A stretch of 64,000 nt of DNA from UBA11400 sp964473555 (GTDB lineage Bacteria > Bacteroidota > Rhodothermia > Balneolales > HLUCCA01). The stretch spans positions 186,001 to 250,000 of the forward strand of contig CAYYPL010000001.1 of NCBI GenBank assembly GCA_964473555.1. The letters run 5' to 3'. The position numbers and the translations under genes were made by a program. Shown here one piece after another: positions 46,242 through 54,816 of the stretch (positions are counted from its first letter, which is position 1; every line of letters starts with the position of its first letter). The notes below the pieces were generated by a model. That model saw only the letters and a list, made by a program, of their open reading frames with translations. It ran no database searches and was not told the DNA's origin.

Positions 46242-47435
46242 ATGTCGAAACTTACGCTACAAGATTTGGATGTTAAAGGTAAAAAAGTGCTTATGCGGGT
46301 TGATTTCAACGTTCCAGTTGAGCAAGGTGTCATTACCGACGATAATCGTATCACGGAAGCTCTGACCAGCATCAATTATGTGACGGAACATGGTGGACTA
46401 TTGATACTGATGAGTCATTTTGGCAGACCCAAAAGCGCGGAAGACAAAGAGTTTTCGCTTAAGATTGTAGCCGATTATCTGTCTACTAAAGTAAGTACTA
46501 AAGTGCATTTTGCTTCAGACTGTATCGGTCAAAAGGCTTCTGAAACAATCAGTACTGCAAAACCGGGTGAAATTGTGCTACTCGAGAACGTTAGGTTCCA
46601 TAAAGGAGAAACAAAAAACGATCCGGATTTCTCCAAGGCCCTGGCTTCGTTGGGTGATGTTTTTGTAAACGATGCATTTGGAAGCAGCCATCGTGCCCAT
46701 AGTTCGGTATCAGGTATTACTGAATACGTTCAGCCTGCCGCCGCTGGATTCTTACTTGAAAAGGAAATCAAGTATCTGAGTGAGAGTATCAATACTCCAA
46801 AAAGGCCATTTGTTGCCGTTCTTGGTGGAGCAAAGGTGTCTGACAAGATTCCGGTCATTGAGAATCTAATCGACAAAGTTGATACCATCATCATCGGTGG
46901 TGGTATGACCTACACGTTCTATAAAGCTATGGGACTTCCAATTGGAAACTCGATTCTCGAAGAAGATCGTGTGGAATTGGCTAAAGAGCTTATGAATAAA
47001 GCATTGGACAAAAATGTCAAGATCATGCTCCCTGTTGATTCTGTTGTGGCCCGTGAATTCAAAGCGGATGCTGAGTGCAAAGTAGTGGATGGTGAAAGTA
47101 TCGAGGAAGGCTGGATGGCTCTTGATATTGGTCCAAAAACGATCGATAACTACTCAAAAACAATTTCGAAAGCAGGAACAGTGATTTGGAACGGTCCAAT
47201 GGGAGTCTTTGAAATGGAGGCCTTCTCAAAAGGAACCGTTGCAGTTGCCCAGGCTTTGGCTGAGGCAACCAAAAAAGGAACGATATCAATCATCGGTGGG
47301 GGAGATTCAGCTGCTGCCATCAAAAAAGCGGGATTGGAAAAACAGGTTACTCACGTTTCTACAGGCGGTGGAGCAAGTCTGGAGTATCTGGAAGGGATTG
47401 AGCTTCCAGGTATTGCTTGTCTTACCGAAAAGTAA
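46242..47435 (+). CDS. pgk: Phosphoglycerate kinase
   Basis: The 397-residue glycolytic enzyme transfers phosphate between 1,3-bisphosphoglycerate and ADP. It begins with KKVLMRVDFNVPVEQG, and has SHFGRPK, the LLENVRFHKGE stretch, FVNDAFGSSHRAHSSV, AVLGGAKVSDKIPVIENLI, the nucleotide-binding GGGMTYTF, WNGPMGVFE and SIIGGGDSAAAI and STGGGASLEYLEG. Length and all segments are standard. It stands as a single-gene unit with its own strong terminator, and is divergent from the cysteine desulfurase operon (114-base gap). Confidence 0.98.
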   Translation: MSKLTLQDLDVKGKKVLMRVDFNVPVEQGVITDDNRITEALTSINYVTEHGGLLILMSHFGRPKSAEDKEFSLKIVADYLSTKVSTKVHFASDCIGQKASETISTAKPGEIVLLENVRFHKGETKNDPDFSKALASLGDVFVNDAFGSSHRAHSSVSGITEYVQPAAAGFLLEKEIKYLSESINTPKRPFVAVLGGAKVSDKIPVIENLIDKVDTIIIGGGMTYTFYKAMGLPIGNSILEEDRVELAKELMNKALDKNVKIMLPVDSVVAREFKADAECKVVDGESIEEGWMALDIGPKTIDNYSKTISKAGTVIWNGPMGVFEMEAFSKGTVAVAQALAEATKKGTISIIGGGDSAAAIKKAGLEKQVTHVSTGGGASLEYLEGIELPGIACLTEK

Positions 47436-47454
47436 CACTCAGCTGACCAGGTGT

Positions 47455-47490
47455 AAAAAAGGCCGTCGTGGTGTTATGACGGCCTTTTTA
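47455..47490. terminator. Intrinsic terminator after pgk
   Basis: AAAAAGGCCGTC (47456-47467) pairs perfectly with GACGGCCTTTTT (47478-47489) around a 10-base loop, ending in a T-run. The A-run on the left also suits termination of the convergent FKBP gene (stop at 47531). Confidence 0.9.
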
Positions 47491-47530
47491 TAGGCTAGCA
47501 ATTTTTAAGAACCAAAAAGATTGTATGAGC

Positions 47531-47959
47531 CTAAACAATCTCAACCAATTCGATCTCGAAGGTAAGCGCTTGTCCAGCTAAAGGATGATTTGCGTCCAAT
47601 GTTACCGAATCATCCGTCACCTGTGTTACGGTGACATTAAGGGGCATACCATTGGGTTGTTGCATTTGAAGGACCATTCCAACCTCAGGCGAGATATCAG
47701 GTGGAATCTGTTGACGGGAGATATCGACTACCATATCCTCGTGTTTCTCCCCGTATGCCTGATCAGCTGGGATTCTAACGGTGGTCGAATCCCCGATTTT
47801 CATACCTTCAACGGCTTTTTCGAAGCCCGGGATGAGTTGTCCCTGACCCATGGTGAATTCAAGGGGTTCACGTTCTCTTGAACTGTCAAACACCACCCCA
47901 TCGTCTGTTTTTCCCGTGTAGTGAACACGCACTGTGTCCGAATTTGTAACTTGTGACAA
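47531..47959 (-). CDS. SlyD-like FKBP-type peptidyl-prolyl isomerase
   Basis: The 142-residue protein has a split FKBP domain (VRVHYTGKTDDGVVFDSS, LEFTMGQGQLIPGFEKAVEGMKIGD, then the return strands at the end) with an inserted IF chaperone flap (AYGEKHEDMVVDISRQQIPPDISPEVGMVLQM, residues ~70-115). This is the SlyD arrangement. It lacks the long histidine/cysteine-rich metal-binding tail of E. coli SlyD. It should catalyse proline isomerisation and hold unfolded chains in the cytoplasm. The start is TTG at 47959; no ATG is available at the conserved N-terminus. Confidence 0.92.
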   Translation of the reverse strand: MSQVTNSDTVRVHYTGKTDDGVVFDSSREREPLEFTMGQGQLIPGFEKAVEGMKIGDSTTVRIPADQAYGEKHEDMVVDISRQQIPPDISPEVGMVLQMQQPNGMPLNVTVTQVTDDSVTLDANHPLAGQALTFEIELVEIV

Positions 47960-48040
47960 AATATTTCCTGTTTAATGAAAATTAAGTAGCGCATAAGGTA
48001 CTGAATCCTACAGACAGATGGCAGCAAAAATCAGATACCA

Positions 48041-49549
48041 TCATTCTTTCCAGAAGGGTACCGAGAATAAAGCCATGACGGTAAATAATTCAAGTCGTCC
48101 GATGAGCATCAATGCGGCCATAGCCCATTTCCCTAGTTCTGGAAGACTGGCGTAATTACCTGAAGGACCATACTGCCCGATAGCAGGTCCAATATTTCCG
48201 ATACTAGCCATGCTTAATGTCAGCGCGTCTTGAATGTGAATACCTTGAGTGGTCAGGATTGCAGCACCAATCAAAAAAAGAAGCATATAGAGGATAAAAA
48301 AACTCAGCACCTTACGACTCACATTCGGATCGATGACCCGATTTCCGACTCTTAAGGGTAAAACGGCTCTGGGATGTACGCTTTGACGTATTTCTCGTCC
48401 AACCGCTCGAAACAAAATCATATGTCTGAACATTTTTATCCCACCACTGGTCGATCCAGCGCAACCTCCGGCGAAAAACAAAGCTAAAAGTATAAGTAGT
48501 GATAACCCTGGCCAGTAGGTGTAATCTGTTGTACCATAACCAGTTGTAGTGATGATAGACATCGCCTGAAACGCCCCGTAACGAAACGAGTCACTCAAAG
48601 TATGCACTTCATTCCACCATAAATCGAGCGAAATACTGAGTATGGCAATAAAACTGATCAACGTAAAAAACCTGGTTTCCCTGTTGGCTATAAAGTTTTT
48701 GAACTCACCTCGAAATAGTCGGAAGTGCATGGCAAAGCTAATACCTCCCAGATACATAAATACAATGATAATCCAATCGATGTAGGCCGAATCATACCAT
48801 CCAATACTAGAGTCTTTTGTCGAAAATCCGCCTGTAGCCAGTGTTGACATCGCGTGGTTCAACGCATCGAACCAATTCATTTTGGGGTGTATCCAGAGCA
48901 GGACAAAATGCAAAAAAGTCAACAGTATATAAACGATCCAAAGAAATTTGGCGACTTGCTGTACTCGGGGCGCCAGTTTTTCATTTTGTTGGAAACTGGA
49001 CTCGGCAGAAAACAAGTTAGTGCTTCCAAGACCTAAAAAGGGGAGAATTGCCAGTGAAAGCACGACGAATCCCATTCCACCGATCCAATGAAGCATCGAC
49101 CTCCAAAACACGATGCTCTCAGGCAGACTCTCAATTGGACTATTCAGCATATCATCATGGGAAATGCCCCCAAAAACGGTTGCTCCGGTAGTGGTCAATC
49201 CACTTATCGTTTCAAAAAAGGCATCGGTAAAATTGTGAACAGACGCAGTAAAAATAAATGGCAAGCTACCAAAGATCGATAACACCACCCAAGTTGCCGC
49301 CACGATAAAAAACGCCTCTCGTGGACGTATTTCATCATCCGTTTTAAACAGTTTAAAAAGCAGTCCTCCAATGGTAAAAGCAATTGCAGAGGAAACAAGA
49401 TAAGACCACCACTGCCCATCAGAAAAGACCAACGAAATGATGAGTGGTGTGATGAGTGCAATGCCTGTAAAAAAGGTAAACGCTCCAAGTATCCCGGTAA
49501 TAAGCCTGAAATCTATCTTTGGGCGCACTTTGGATCTTTTAACCTGCAT
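48041..49549 (-). CDS. trkH: Trk-type potassium uptake protein TrkH
   Basis: TrkH is the membrane pore of a Trk/Ktr potassium system. The 502-residue protein carries four pore loops with conserved glycines: LTTTGATVFGG, LATGGFSTKD, ITTTGYGTTDY and SIGNIGPAIGQYG. WRSMLHWIGGMGFVVLSLAILP is also family-typical. The ATG at 49549 overlaps the trkA stop as TGATG, so I prefer it to the TTG codon immediately before. It forms a coupled trkA-trkH operon, with the regulatory subunit first. Confidence 0.95.
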   Translation of the reverse strand: MQVKRSKVRPKIDFRLITGILGAFTFFTGIALITPLIISLVFSDGQWWSYLVSSAIAFTIGGLLFKLFKTDDEIRPREAFFIVAATWVVLSIFGSLPFIFTASVHNFTDAFFETISGLTTTGATVFGGISHDDMLNSPIESLPESIVFWRSMLHWIGGMGFVVLSLAILPFLGLGSTNLFSAESSFQQNEKLAPRVQQVAKFLWIVYILLTFLHFVLLWIHPKMNWFDALNHAMSTLATGGFSTKDSSIGWYDSAYIDWIIIVFMYLGGISFAMHFRLFRGEFKNFIANRETRFFTLISFIAILSISLDLWWNEVHTLSDSFRYGAFQAMSIITTTGYGTTDYTYWPGLSLLILLALFFAGGCAGSTSGGIKMFRHMILFRAVGREIRQSVHPRAVLPLRVGNRVIDPNVSRKVLSFFILYMLLFLIGAAILTTQGIHIQDALTLSMASIGNIGPAIGQYGPSGNYASLPELGKWAMAALMLIGRLELFTVMALFSVPFWKE

Positions 49550-50898
49550 CAACTGAACGCCTCTGAAACTTCGTCAATATACCGGGTTTGGCAAAAAACC
49601 AACACCGAATCACCGTCTTGAATCACCGAGGAGCCTACTGCAACGAACGCTTTTCCAGATGAGATGATCCCTCCAATCACACAACCTTGTGGAAGTTTAA
49701 GTTTGGCAAGAGGTTTATTGATGAATTTCGATCTGGAGTGTAGCTTAAGCTCTAATACTTCTGCGTCTATTCCGTTCATTGCGGCGGTATGAAGCAAATT
49801 TCCACCCCTGACCAGACGATGTATTTCATTGGCTGCCGATAACTTCTTGTTTACGGAGGAATCCAGACCAATGGTCTGACTCAGTGGAATGTAGTCTGAC
49901 TTCGACACCATGGCGATAACCTTTTTAACTTTCAGATGTTTCGCCATTAAACAGGATATGATGTTAGATTCTTCATCACTTGTTACCGCAATAAACACGT
50001 CGGTATCCATAATTCCCTCAGAAGCCAACAGTCTGGGATCAGTGGGATCACCGTGGAGTACTAAAATTCGTTTGTTTGCCGAAGCAATCTGGTAACTGGT
50101 CTCGTAATCAGGCTCAATAAGTTTGATACTCCAATCGGAACGCGTTTCACACAGAAGTCTGGCGACTTTGCGGCCAATGATCGATCCACCGGCAATCATG
50201 ATATGTTTGATGTCCTGCTCGGAGGTTCCAGTAGATTGAATGATCTGTTTGATGTGCTCGCTTTGTGAGATCACGAAGATATGGTCGTTTGCCCGGATTC
50301 GTTCAGATCCTCCTGGTATGATGGTTATTCCGCCTCTTTGTATCGCTACTACCCTGAAATCTATGTCTACATTTCGGGTGGCGTATTCAAATAAACTTAT
50401 TCCAACAATAGGGGAGTCATGATTGATCCGAATACCAATTACCTGCATCTGTCCGTGTGCCAGGTCGATGACATCAGAGGCAGCAGATCGTTTTACCAGC
50501 TGGACGATTTCCGTTGCAACACTGAGTTCAGGATTTATGACAACATCGATACCCATATCTGAGGGCAATATCGGGGAATTTGATTGCAGGAATTCTTCGT
50601 TTCTTATTCGTGCAATTACCTTTTTTGCACCCAATCGCTTACTCATCATTGAAGCCATCATATTGACTTCATCCAGATTGGTGGCAGCAATAACCAGATC
50701 GGCGGTCTGGACACCTGCTTTCAGTAGGTCTACAGCGGAAGTACCACTTCCCAGAATTGCTAAAATATCGTTATGTTCGGTAGTTCGTTCTAATGAGCTT
50801 GGTTCCGTATCTAAAACAGTTACATCGTGACGCTCTCCCGATAGCATCGAAGAGAGGTCAAACCCTACATCACCAGATCCAATGATTACAATTTTCAC
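49549..50898 (-). CDS. trkA: Trk potassium system regulatory subunit TrkA
   Basis: The 449-residue cytoplasmic protein has two tandem RCK units. The first begins at the N-terminus with the NAD-binding IIGSGDVGFDLSSML and contains DLVIAATNLDEVNMM; the second begins near 230 with HIMIAGGSIIGRKVARLL and contains DVFIAVTSDEESNIISCL. Each is followed by a TrkA-C domain (QVIGIRINHDSPIVG; EVLELKLHSRSKFINKPLAKL). It gates TrkH in response to nucleotides. The start codon is GTG at 50898. It is divergent from a K+ channel gene with only 74 bases between, so a shared control region is likely. Confidence 0.95.
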   Translation of the reverse strand: MKIVIIGSGDVGFDLSSMLSGERHDVTVLDTEPSSLERTTEHNDILAILGSGTSAVDLLKAGVQTADLVIAATNLDEVNMMASMMSKRLGAKKVIARIRNEEFLQSNSPILPSDMGIDVVINPELSVATEIVQLVKRSAASDVIDLAHGQMQVIGIRINHDSPIVGISLFEYATRNVDIDFRVVAIQRGGITIIPGGSERIRANDHIFVISQSEHIKQIIQSTGTSEQDIKHIMIAGGSIIGRKVARLLCETRSDWSIKLIEPDYETSYQIASANKRILVLHGDPTDPRLLASEGIMDTDVFIAVTSDEESNIISCLMAKHLKVKKVIAMVSKSDYIPLSQTIGLDSSVNKKLSAANEIHRLVRGGNLLHTAAMNGIDAEVLELKLHSRSKFINKPLAKLKLPQGCVIGGIISSGKAFVAVGSSVIQDGDSVLVFCQTRYIDEVSEAFS

Positions 50899-50972
50899 AG
50901 TTACATCCCCAAAAAAGGTTGAGTTTGGTACTCAATTTACTTCCATTACTGCACTAACTAGTTGATCGTTAC

Positions 50973-52661
50973 ATGAAGTACCTCAGCTCACAAATTACTT
51001 ACTTTTTTCAAAACAAAAAGGCTAAAACTAATATCGGCCGTCTTGTAAGGTTTATCTTAGTACTAATAGCACTCATTATTTTGTACAGTGTCTTGTTTCA
51101 TTATATCATGGAAATGGAGGAAAGGGATTATTCCTGGATTTCCGGGTTCTATTGGACACTTACGGTGATGTCGACCCTCGGATTTGGTGACATAACCTTC
51201 AATTCAGACCTTGGAAGACTATTTTCTATCGTTGTGTTATTGTCGGGCATTGTGTTCCTACTGGTGATGTTGCCATTTACATTCATCCAGTTTTTCTATG
51301 CACCCTGGCTGGAAGCCCAGAATAGATCTCGAGCCCCCAGAGAACTGCCCGCCTCGTGTAAAGGGCACGTTATCATCACAAATTACGATCCGGTCACAAA
51401 ATCTCTCATCGAAAAACTAAAGTCATATGATTATGACTACGTCTTACTTCAAAACGACTTGCAAAACGCACTTGCCTTTAGTGATCGAAATTACAAAGTA
51501 ATGCTCGGTGAACTGGATGATCCCAATACCTATAAAAAAGCTCAGATTAACCAGGCAGCTATGCTGGTTTCAACCGCATCAGACACGCTGAACACAAACA
51601 TTGCGTTTACCGCTCGTGAAATCAGTGAGACTATTCCCATTATAACTCTTGCCAACTCTGCTGATTCGGTTGACATTCTCAAGCTTGCCGGAAGTGATTC
51701 GGTGATACAACTGGGAGTAATGATGGGACAATCCCTGGCGCGCAGAACCCTGGGAGGCAACGCCAGGGTACACGTCATTGGCAGATTCGATCAGTTGATC
51801 ATCGGCGAAGCCCCCGCCACAGGAACGCCATTGGTCGGAAAAACACTGGCAGAAAGTAAGCTTCGCGAAGCCATTGGGGTTAACGTAATTGGATTATGGG
51901 AAAGAGGAACATTCATTTCACCCAGGCCTGACACTATCATTCATGACATGTCTGTCCTAGTTTTAGCAGGATCGGTAGATCAACTTCGAAATTATGATGA
52001 TTATTTTGGTATCTACAACAATAAAGACGGACCAGTAATCATCATTGGTGCCGGTCGGGTTGGCCGTGCTACCGCTAAATCGTTGAATGATCGGAAAATG
52101 GATTTTGTCGTGGTTGAAAAAGATCCCGCCCGGGCAAAACGCTGTGGGAACTATGTTGTTGGTGATGCCGCTGACCGAGAGATCTTGTTCGAAGCAGGGA
52201 TGGATAAAGCACACACTGTAATTATTACAACCCACGACGACGATACCAATATCTACCTGACCTTGTACTGCAGGCGTCTCAAACCGGAGTTGAAAATCAT
52301 TGCACGGGCAACCCTGGAACGAAATGTGAATACCTTACATCGTGCCGGTGCCGACTTTGTAATGAGCTATGCCACGATGGGGGCTAATGCCATTTACAAC
52401 ATTCTTGAACGTGACGAAGTGTTGATGATTGCCGAGGGTTTGAATGTGTTCAGAACTCAAACTCCGCTTATCATGCAGCATAAATCCATCCGTGAAGTAG
52501 ACCTTAGAAAAGAGACAGGATGCAGTATTGTCGCCATACAAAAAGGTGAAGATATGCTGATCAATCCGGATCCTGATTATATCCTGATGCCCGATACGGA
52601 ATTGGTTATTATAGGAAGTTATGAGTCCGAAAAGGAGTTCGCAGAGTACATTAAAGAGTAA
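50973..52661 (+). CDS. Two-helix potassium channel with two RCK domains
   Basis: The 562-residue protein begins with an inner-membrane channel unit: a first helix LVRFILVLIALIILYSVLF, a pore helix with selectivity filter TLGFGD near residue 74, and a second helix FSIVVLLSGIVFLLVMLPF. Two TrkA-N (RCK) units follow: one from about 115 without the classic GxGxxG loop (HVIITNYDPVTKSLIEKL), and one from about 345 with VIIIGAGRVGRATAKSL; TrkA-C domains follow each. This layout resembles GsuK/MthK-like prokaryotic K+ channels with a tandem RCK. It is transcribed away from trkA, making a potassium-handling locus with both import and channel functions. Confidence 0.92.
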   Translation: MKYLSSQITYFFQNKKAKTNIGRLVRFILVLIALIILYSVLFHYIMEMEERDYSWISGFYWTLTVMSTLGFGDITFNSDLGRLFSIVVLLSGIVFLLVMLPFTFIQFFYAPWLEAQNRSRAPRELPASCKGHVIITNYDPVTKSLIEKLKSYDYDYVLLQNDLQNALAFSDRNYKVMLGELDDPNTYKKAQINQAAMLVSTASDTLNTNIAFTAREISETIPIITLANSADSVDILKLAGSDSVIQLGVMMGQSLARRTLGGNARVHVIGRFDQLIIGEAPATGTPLVGKTLAESKLREAIGVNVIGLWERGTFISPRPDTIIHDMSVLVLAGSVDQLRNYDDYFGIYNNKDGPVIIIGAGRVGRATAKSLNDRKMDFVVVEKDPARAKRCGNYVVGDAADREILFEAGMDKAHTVIITTHDDDTNIYLTLYCRRLKPELKIIARATLERNVNTLHRAGADFVMSYATMGANAIYNILERDEVLMIAEGLNVFRTQTPLIMQHKSIREVDLRKETGCSIVAIQKGEDMLINPDPDYILMPDTELVIIGSYESEKEFAEYIKE

Positions 52662-52699
52662 ATTAAGACCACTTGTTTACATGTGAGCTTGCTGCGGAT

Positions 52700-52711
52700 T
52701 TGAACGTTCAA
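52700..52711. promoter_or_regulatory. 12-bp perfect palindrome upstream of the HiPIP gene
   Basis: TTGAACGTTCAA at 52700-52711 is a perfect palindrome about 200 bases before the HiPIP ATG. The 247-base gap after the channel gene holds no other gene or hairpin I can identify. A 12-base palindrome is only mildly unlikely by chance, so an operator role is tentative. Confidence 0.25.
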
Positions 52712-52908
52712 TGCAGTCCCTCTTTCAAAGGAAGTACGTAGTTCGAACACGAAGAACCCTTACAGCATAAGAGTGTACCGCGTCATTGTATTTAGGACGA
52801 ATAAGACTGATTCTAAATTACTCCTGTAATGAATTATTGCTACATCTTTTGTTTTATAGACACTACATTTACATATCCAAAATCAAATCAAATTCAAATC
52901 AAAGTCAT

Positions 52909-53268
52909 ATGAGTTCAATAAACAGAAAAGATTTTCTCAAACAATTTGGCCTTGTTGGTGTCTCGGCAATAGGCGCTTCAACCTTGTTAGCTGCTTGCGG
53001 TGGTGGTGGAGAATCAGCATCTGCTGAACAACAATCTACTGCAGCAACTGCAGATCCATGTAAGGATACTTCGTCATTAACTCAAGCAGACAAAGACCTA
53101 AGGGCTAATTTGGGTTATATCGAAGAAACTGAAATTGCTGAACAAAACTGTAGCAACTGTCAGTTATACAAGCAACCTGAAAACGGTGGCTGTGGCGGGT
53201 GCTTGCTATTTAACGGTCCTGTAACGGCTAACGGCTGGTGTAAGTCTTGGGTAACTAATCAGGGTTAA
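52909..53268 (+). CDS. HiPIP-type high-potential iron-sulfur lipoprotein
   Basis: From ATG 52909 the product is 119 residues; an earlier in-frame ATG at 52786 adds 41 implausible residues. The N-terminus RKDFLKQFGLVGVSAIG resembles a Tat signal (Arg-Lys in place of the twin arginine, followed by FLK), and it continues to a lipobox LLAAC with a Gly/Ser/Ala linker, so it is likely exported folded and anchored by lipid. The mature part ends in a HiPIP core: CSNC, then a cysteine 14 residues later in CGGC, and the last in WCKSW. These can hold one 4Fe-4S cluster. An extra cysteine (first of CGGC) is present. HiPIPs carry electrons to terminal oxidases, as in Rhodothermus. Confidence 0.88.
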   Translation: MSSINRKDFLKQFGLVGVSAIGASTLLAACGGGGESASAEQQSTAATADPCKDTSSLTQADKDLRANLGYIEETEIAEQNCSNCQLYKQPENGGCGGCLLFNGPVTANGWCKSWVTNQG

Positions 53269-53294
53269 CCCCTTATCTAAGTTGTATTTCATCC

Positions 53295-53319
53295 AAAAAG
53301 GCCGCTACGCGGCCTTTTT
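53295..53319. terminator. Intrinsic terminator after the HiPIP gene
   Basis: AAAAAGGCCGC (53295-53305) pairs perfectly with GCGGCCTTTTT (53309-53319) around the 3-base loop TAC. The arms and A/T-runs suit termination from both sides; the convergent membrane-protein gene ends 5 bases further on. Confidence 0.92.
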
Positions 53320-53323
53320 GCAT

Positions 53324-53686
53324 TTAAGAGATCGAAATCACTAAGATCAATAGACTGATTGCAAATGCACTTAGCCGGTATTCAGTTTTGAACAGTACCG
53401 GGTGGAAGGCAAATTTCAAAATACCCGGTAGATTTTGCTGCCATTCGAAGTATCGTTGAAAATGCAGTGGACCCACCGCTACAGCAATATGTCCACTTAC
53501 TATGGTCAGGCAAAATGGCATGGAAAAAAAGAATGCTCCAACCAAGTTTAACAAACGATCCACCCCGAAGTGTTGACAAACCAGCAAATAGGGCCATGCA
53601 AATAAAAGCAATACCGGTCCCGCAATAAGCCAGTTTAATCGGAATATTCGGCTGAAATTCTTGGTATCTAACTCGTAGTTACCCAT
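53324..53686 (-). CDS. Small membrane protein of unknown function
   Basis: This 120-residue protein has about three membrane segments (LNWLIAGPVLLLFAWPYLLV, residues ~18-37; LLNLVGAFFFSMPFCLTIVSGHIAVAVG, ~45-72; LSAFAISLLILVISIS at the C-terminus). A short loop with aromatic and basic residues lies between (FQRYFEWQQNLPGILKFAFHP). I do not recognise a family. It is a lone minus-strand gene: the gap to potD is 73 bases on the same strand, so it could be the end of the pot operon, or independent. Coding status is supported by the ATG, the hydrophobic pattern and the terminator just beyond its stop. Confidence 0.6.
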   Translation of the reverse strand: MGNYELDTKNFSRIFRLNWLIAGPVLLLFAWPYLLVCQHFGVDRLLNLVGAFFFSMPFCLTIVSGHIAVAVGPLHFQRYFEWQQNLPGILKFAFHPVLFKTEYRLSAFAISLLILVISIS

Positions 53687-53759
53687 TTTTATGATTCGGA
53701 ACTGCGTTTACATGCATCTTTTCGAGTGTCTCAAATCTAAGTGTACTCTGTGATGGAGT

Positions 53760-54815
53760 CTAGTACGATTTTATTTCATTCCATATTCGGTTGTAAACGG
53801 ATGTAGCGTTTCCAACATCAATCATGTATTCAAGTCTACTCATCGTTGTAGAATCCGGGTACATCGTGTTGTTCGTCCTGAACTCTTCCTCTATCAGTGG
53901 CAACGCCGCCTGATTCGGACTCGAATATCCAGTGTAATTAGAAATAGCACTGCTCACTTCCGGTCTAAGTATATAATTGATAAACTCTTCAGCTGTTCTT
54001 TGATTTATCGAGCCCTTGGGAATCACCAAATTGTCTACCCAGATATAGGAACCTTCTTTTGGTATGATAAAAATCACGTCTGGATTTTCTTTGGTAACCT
54101 GATAGATATCCCCGCTCCAACCTTGGGCGATCCAAATGTCTCCGGATTTCAATAAATCCATATAGGTCTCACTGGAATAGGTTCGAACCAGATTTTTTTG
54201 CTTGAACATAAGTTCCTTGGCAGCCTCCAATTCATTCTCATTGGTTGTGTTTACGCTATAACCAAGAAGTTTCAAAGCAGGGACGATTCCGCTTCTCATA
54301 TCATCAAGCACAGAAATTCTGCCTTTGTATCGTTCATTCCAGAGAAGTTCCCAGCTTTCATCGAAATCGGTGACATATTTCGTGTTAATGCCGATTCCAG
54401 TTGTACCCCACTGATACGGAATCGAATAGGTGTTACCCGGATCAAAAGGTAAATTCCTGAAGTCATTGGATAGATTTTCAAAGTTGGGAATGTTTTCCAG
54501 GTTTAACGGCTCGAGTAGTTCAAGTTTAATCATAATATCTACCATGTAGTCTGAGGGAACAACTAAATCATATCCGGACGCACCCAGTTGAAATTTGGCA
54601 AGAATCTCACTGTTACTCGAAAAATTATCATAGTTCACTTCAACATCAAACTCGGTTTCGAAGTCTGGTATCGTCTCATCAGCGATGTAATACGACCAGT
54701 TATAAAAATTCAGTTCATGGGTCATTTGATCTTTTCCTGTGTCCCTACCTGAACAGGAGAATAGGACTAAACCCATGGTTGAAAAAGAAATGAATGTTGA
54801 GAAGAAATGTTTCAT
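53760..54815 (-). CDS. potD: Spermidine/putrescine-binding lipoprotein
   Basis: The 351-residue protein is the periplasmic binding component of a polyamine ABC importer. A signal peptide with lipobox (MGLVLFSCSGRD, Cys about residue 21) precedes a solute-binding fold. It has LNFYNWSYYIADETIPDFETEFDVEVNYDNFSSN (tryptophan and tyrosine box), GYDLVVPSDYMVDIM, IPYQWGTTGIG, SVLDDMRSGIVPALKLLGYSVN and GDIWIAQGWSGD. These aromatic and acidic residues are those used by PotD/PotF to cradle polyamines; spermidine versus putrescine cannot be decided. It starts 1 base after potC, as the last gene of potA-B-C-D. Confidence 0.93.
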   Translation of the reverse strand: MKHFFSTFISFSTMGLVLFSCSGRDTGKDQMTHELNFYNWSYYIADETIPDFETEFDVEVNYDNFSSNSEILAKFQLGASGYDLVVPSDYMVDIMIKLELLEPLNLENIPNFENLSNDFRNLPFDPGNTYSIPYQWGTTGIGINTKYVTDFDESWELLWNERYKGRISVLDDMRSGIVPALKLLGYSVNTTNENELEAAKELMFKQKNLVRTYSSETYMDLLKSGDIWIAQGWSGDIYQVTKENPDVIFIIPKEGSYIWVDNLVIPKGSINQRTAEEFINYILRPEVSSAISNYTGYSSPNQAALPLIEEEFRTNNTMYPDSTTMSRLEYMIDVGNATSVYNRIWNEIKSY

Positions 54816-54816
54816 G

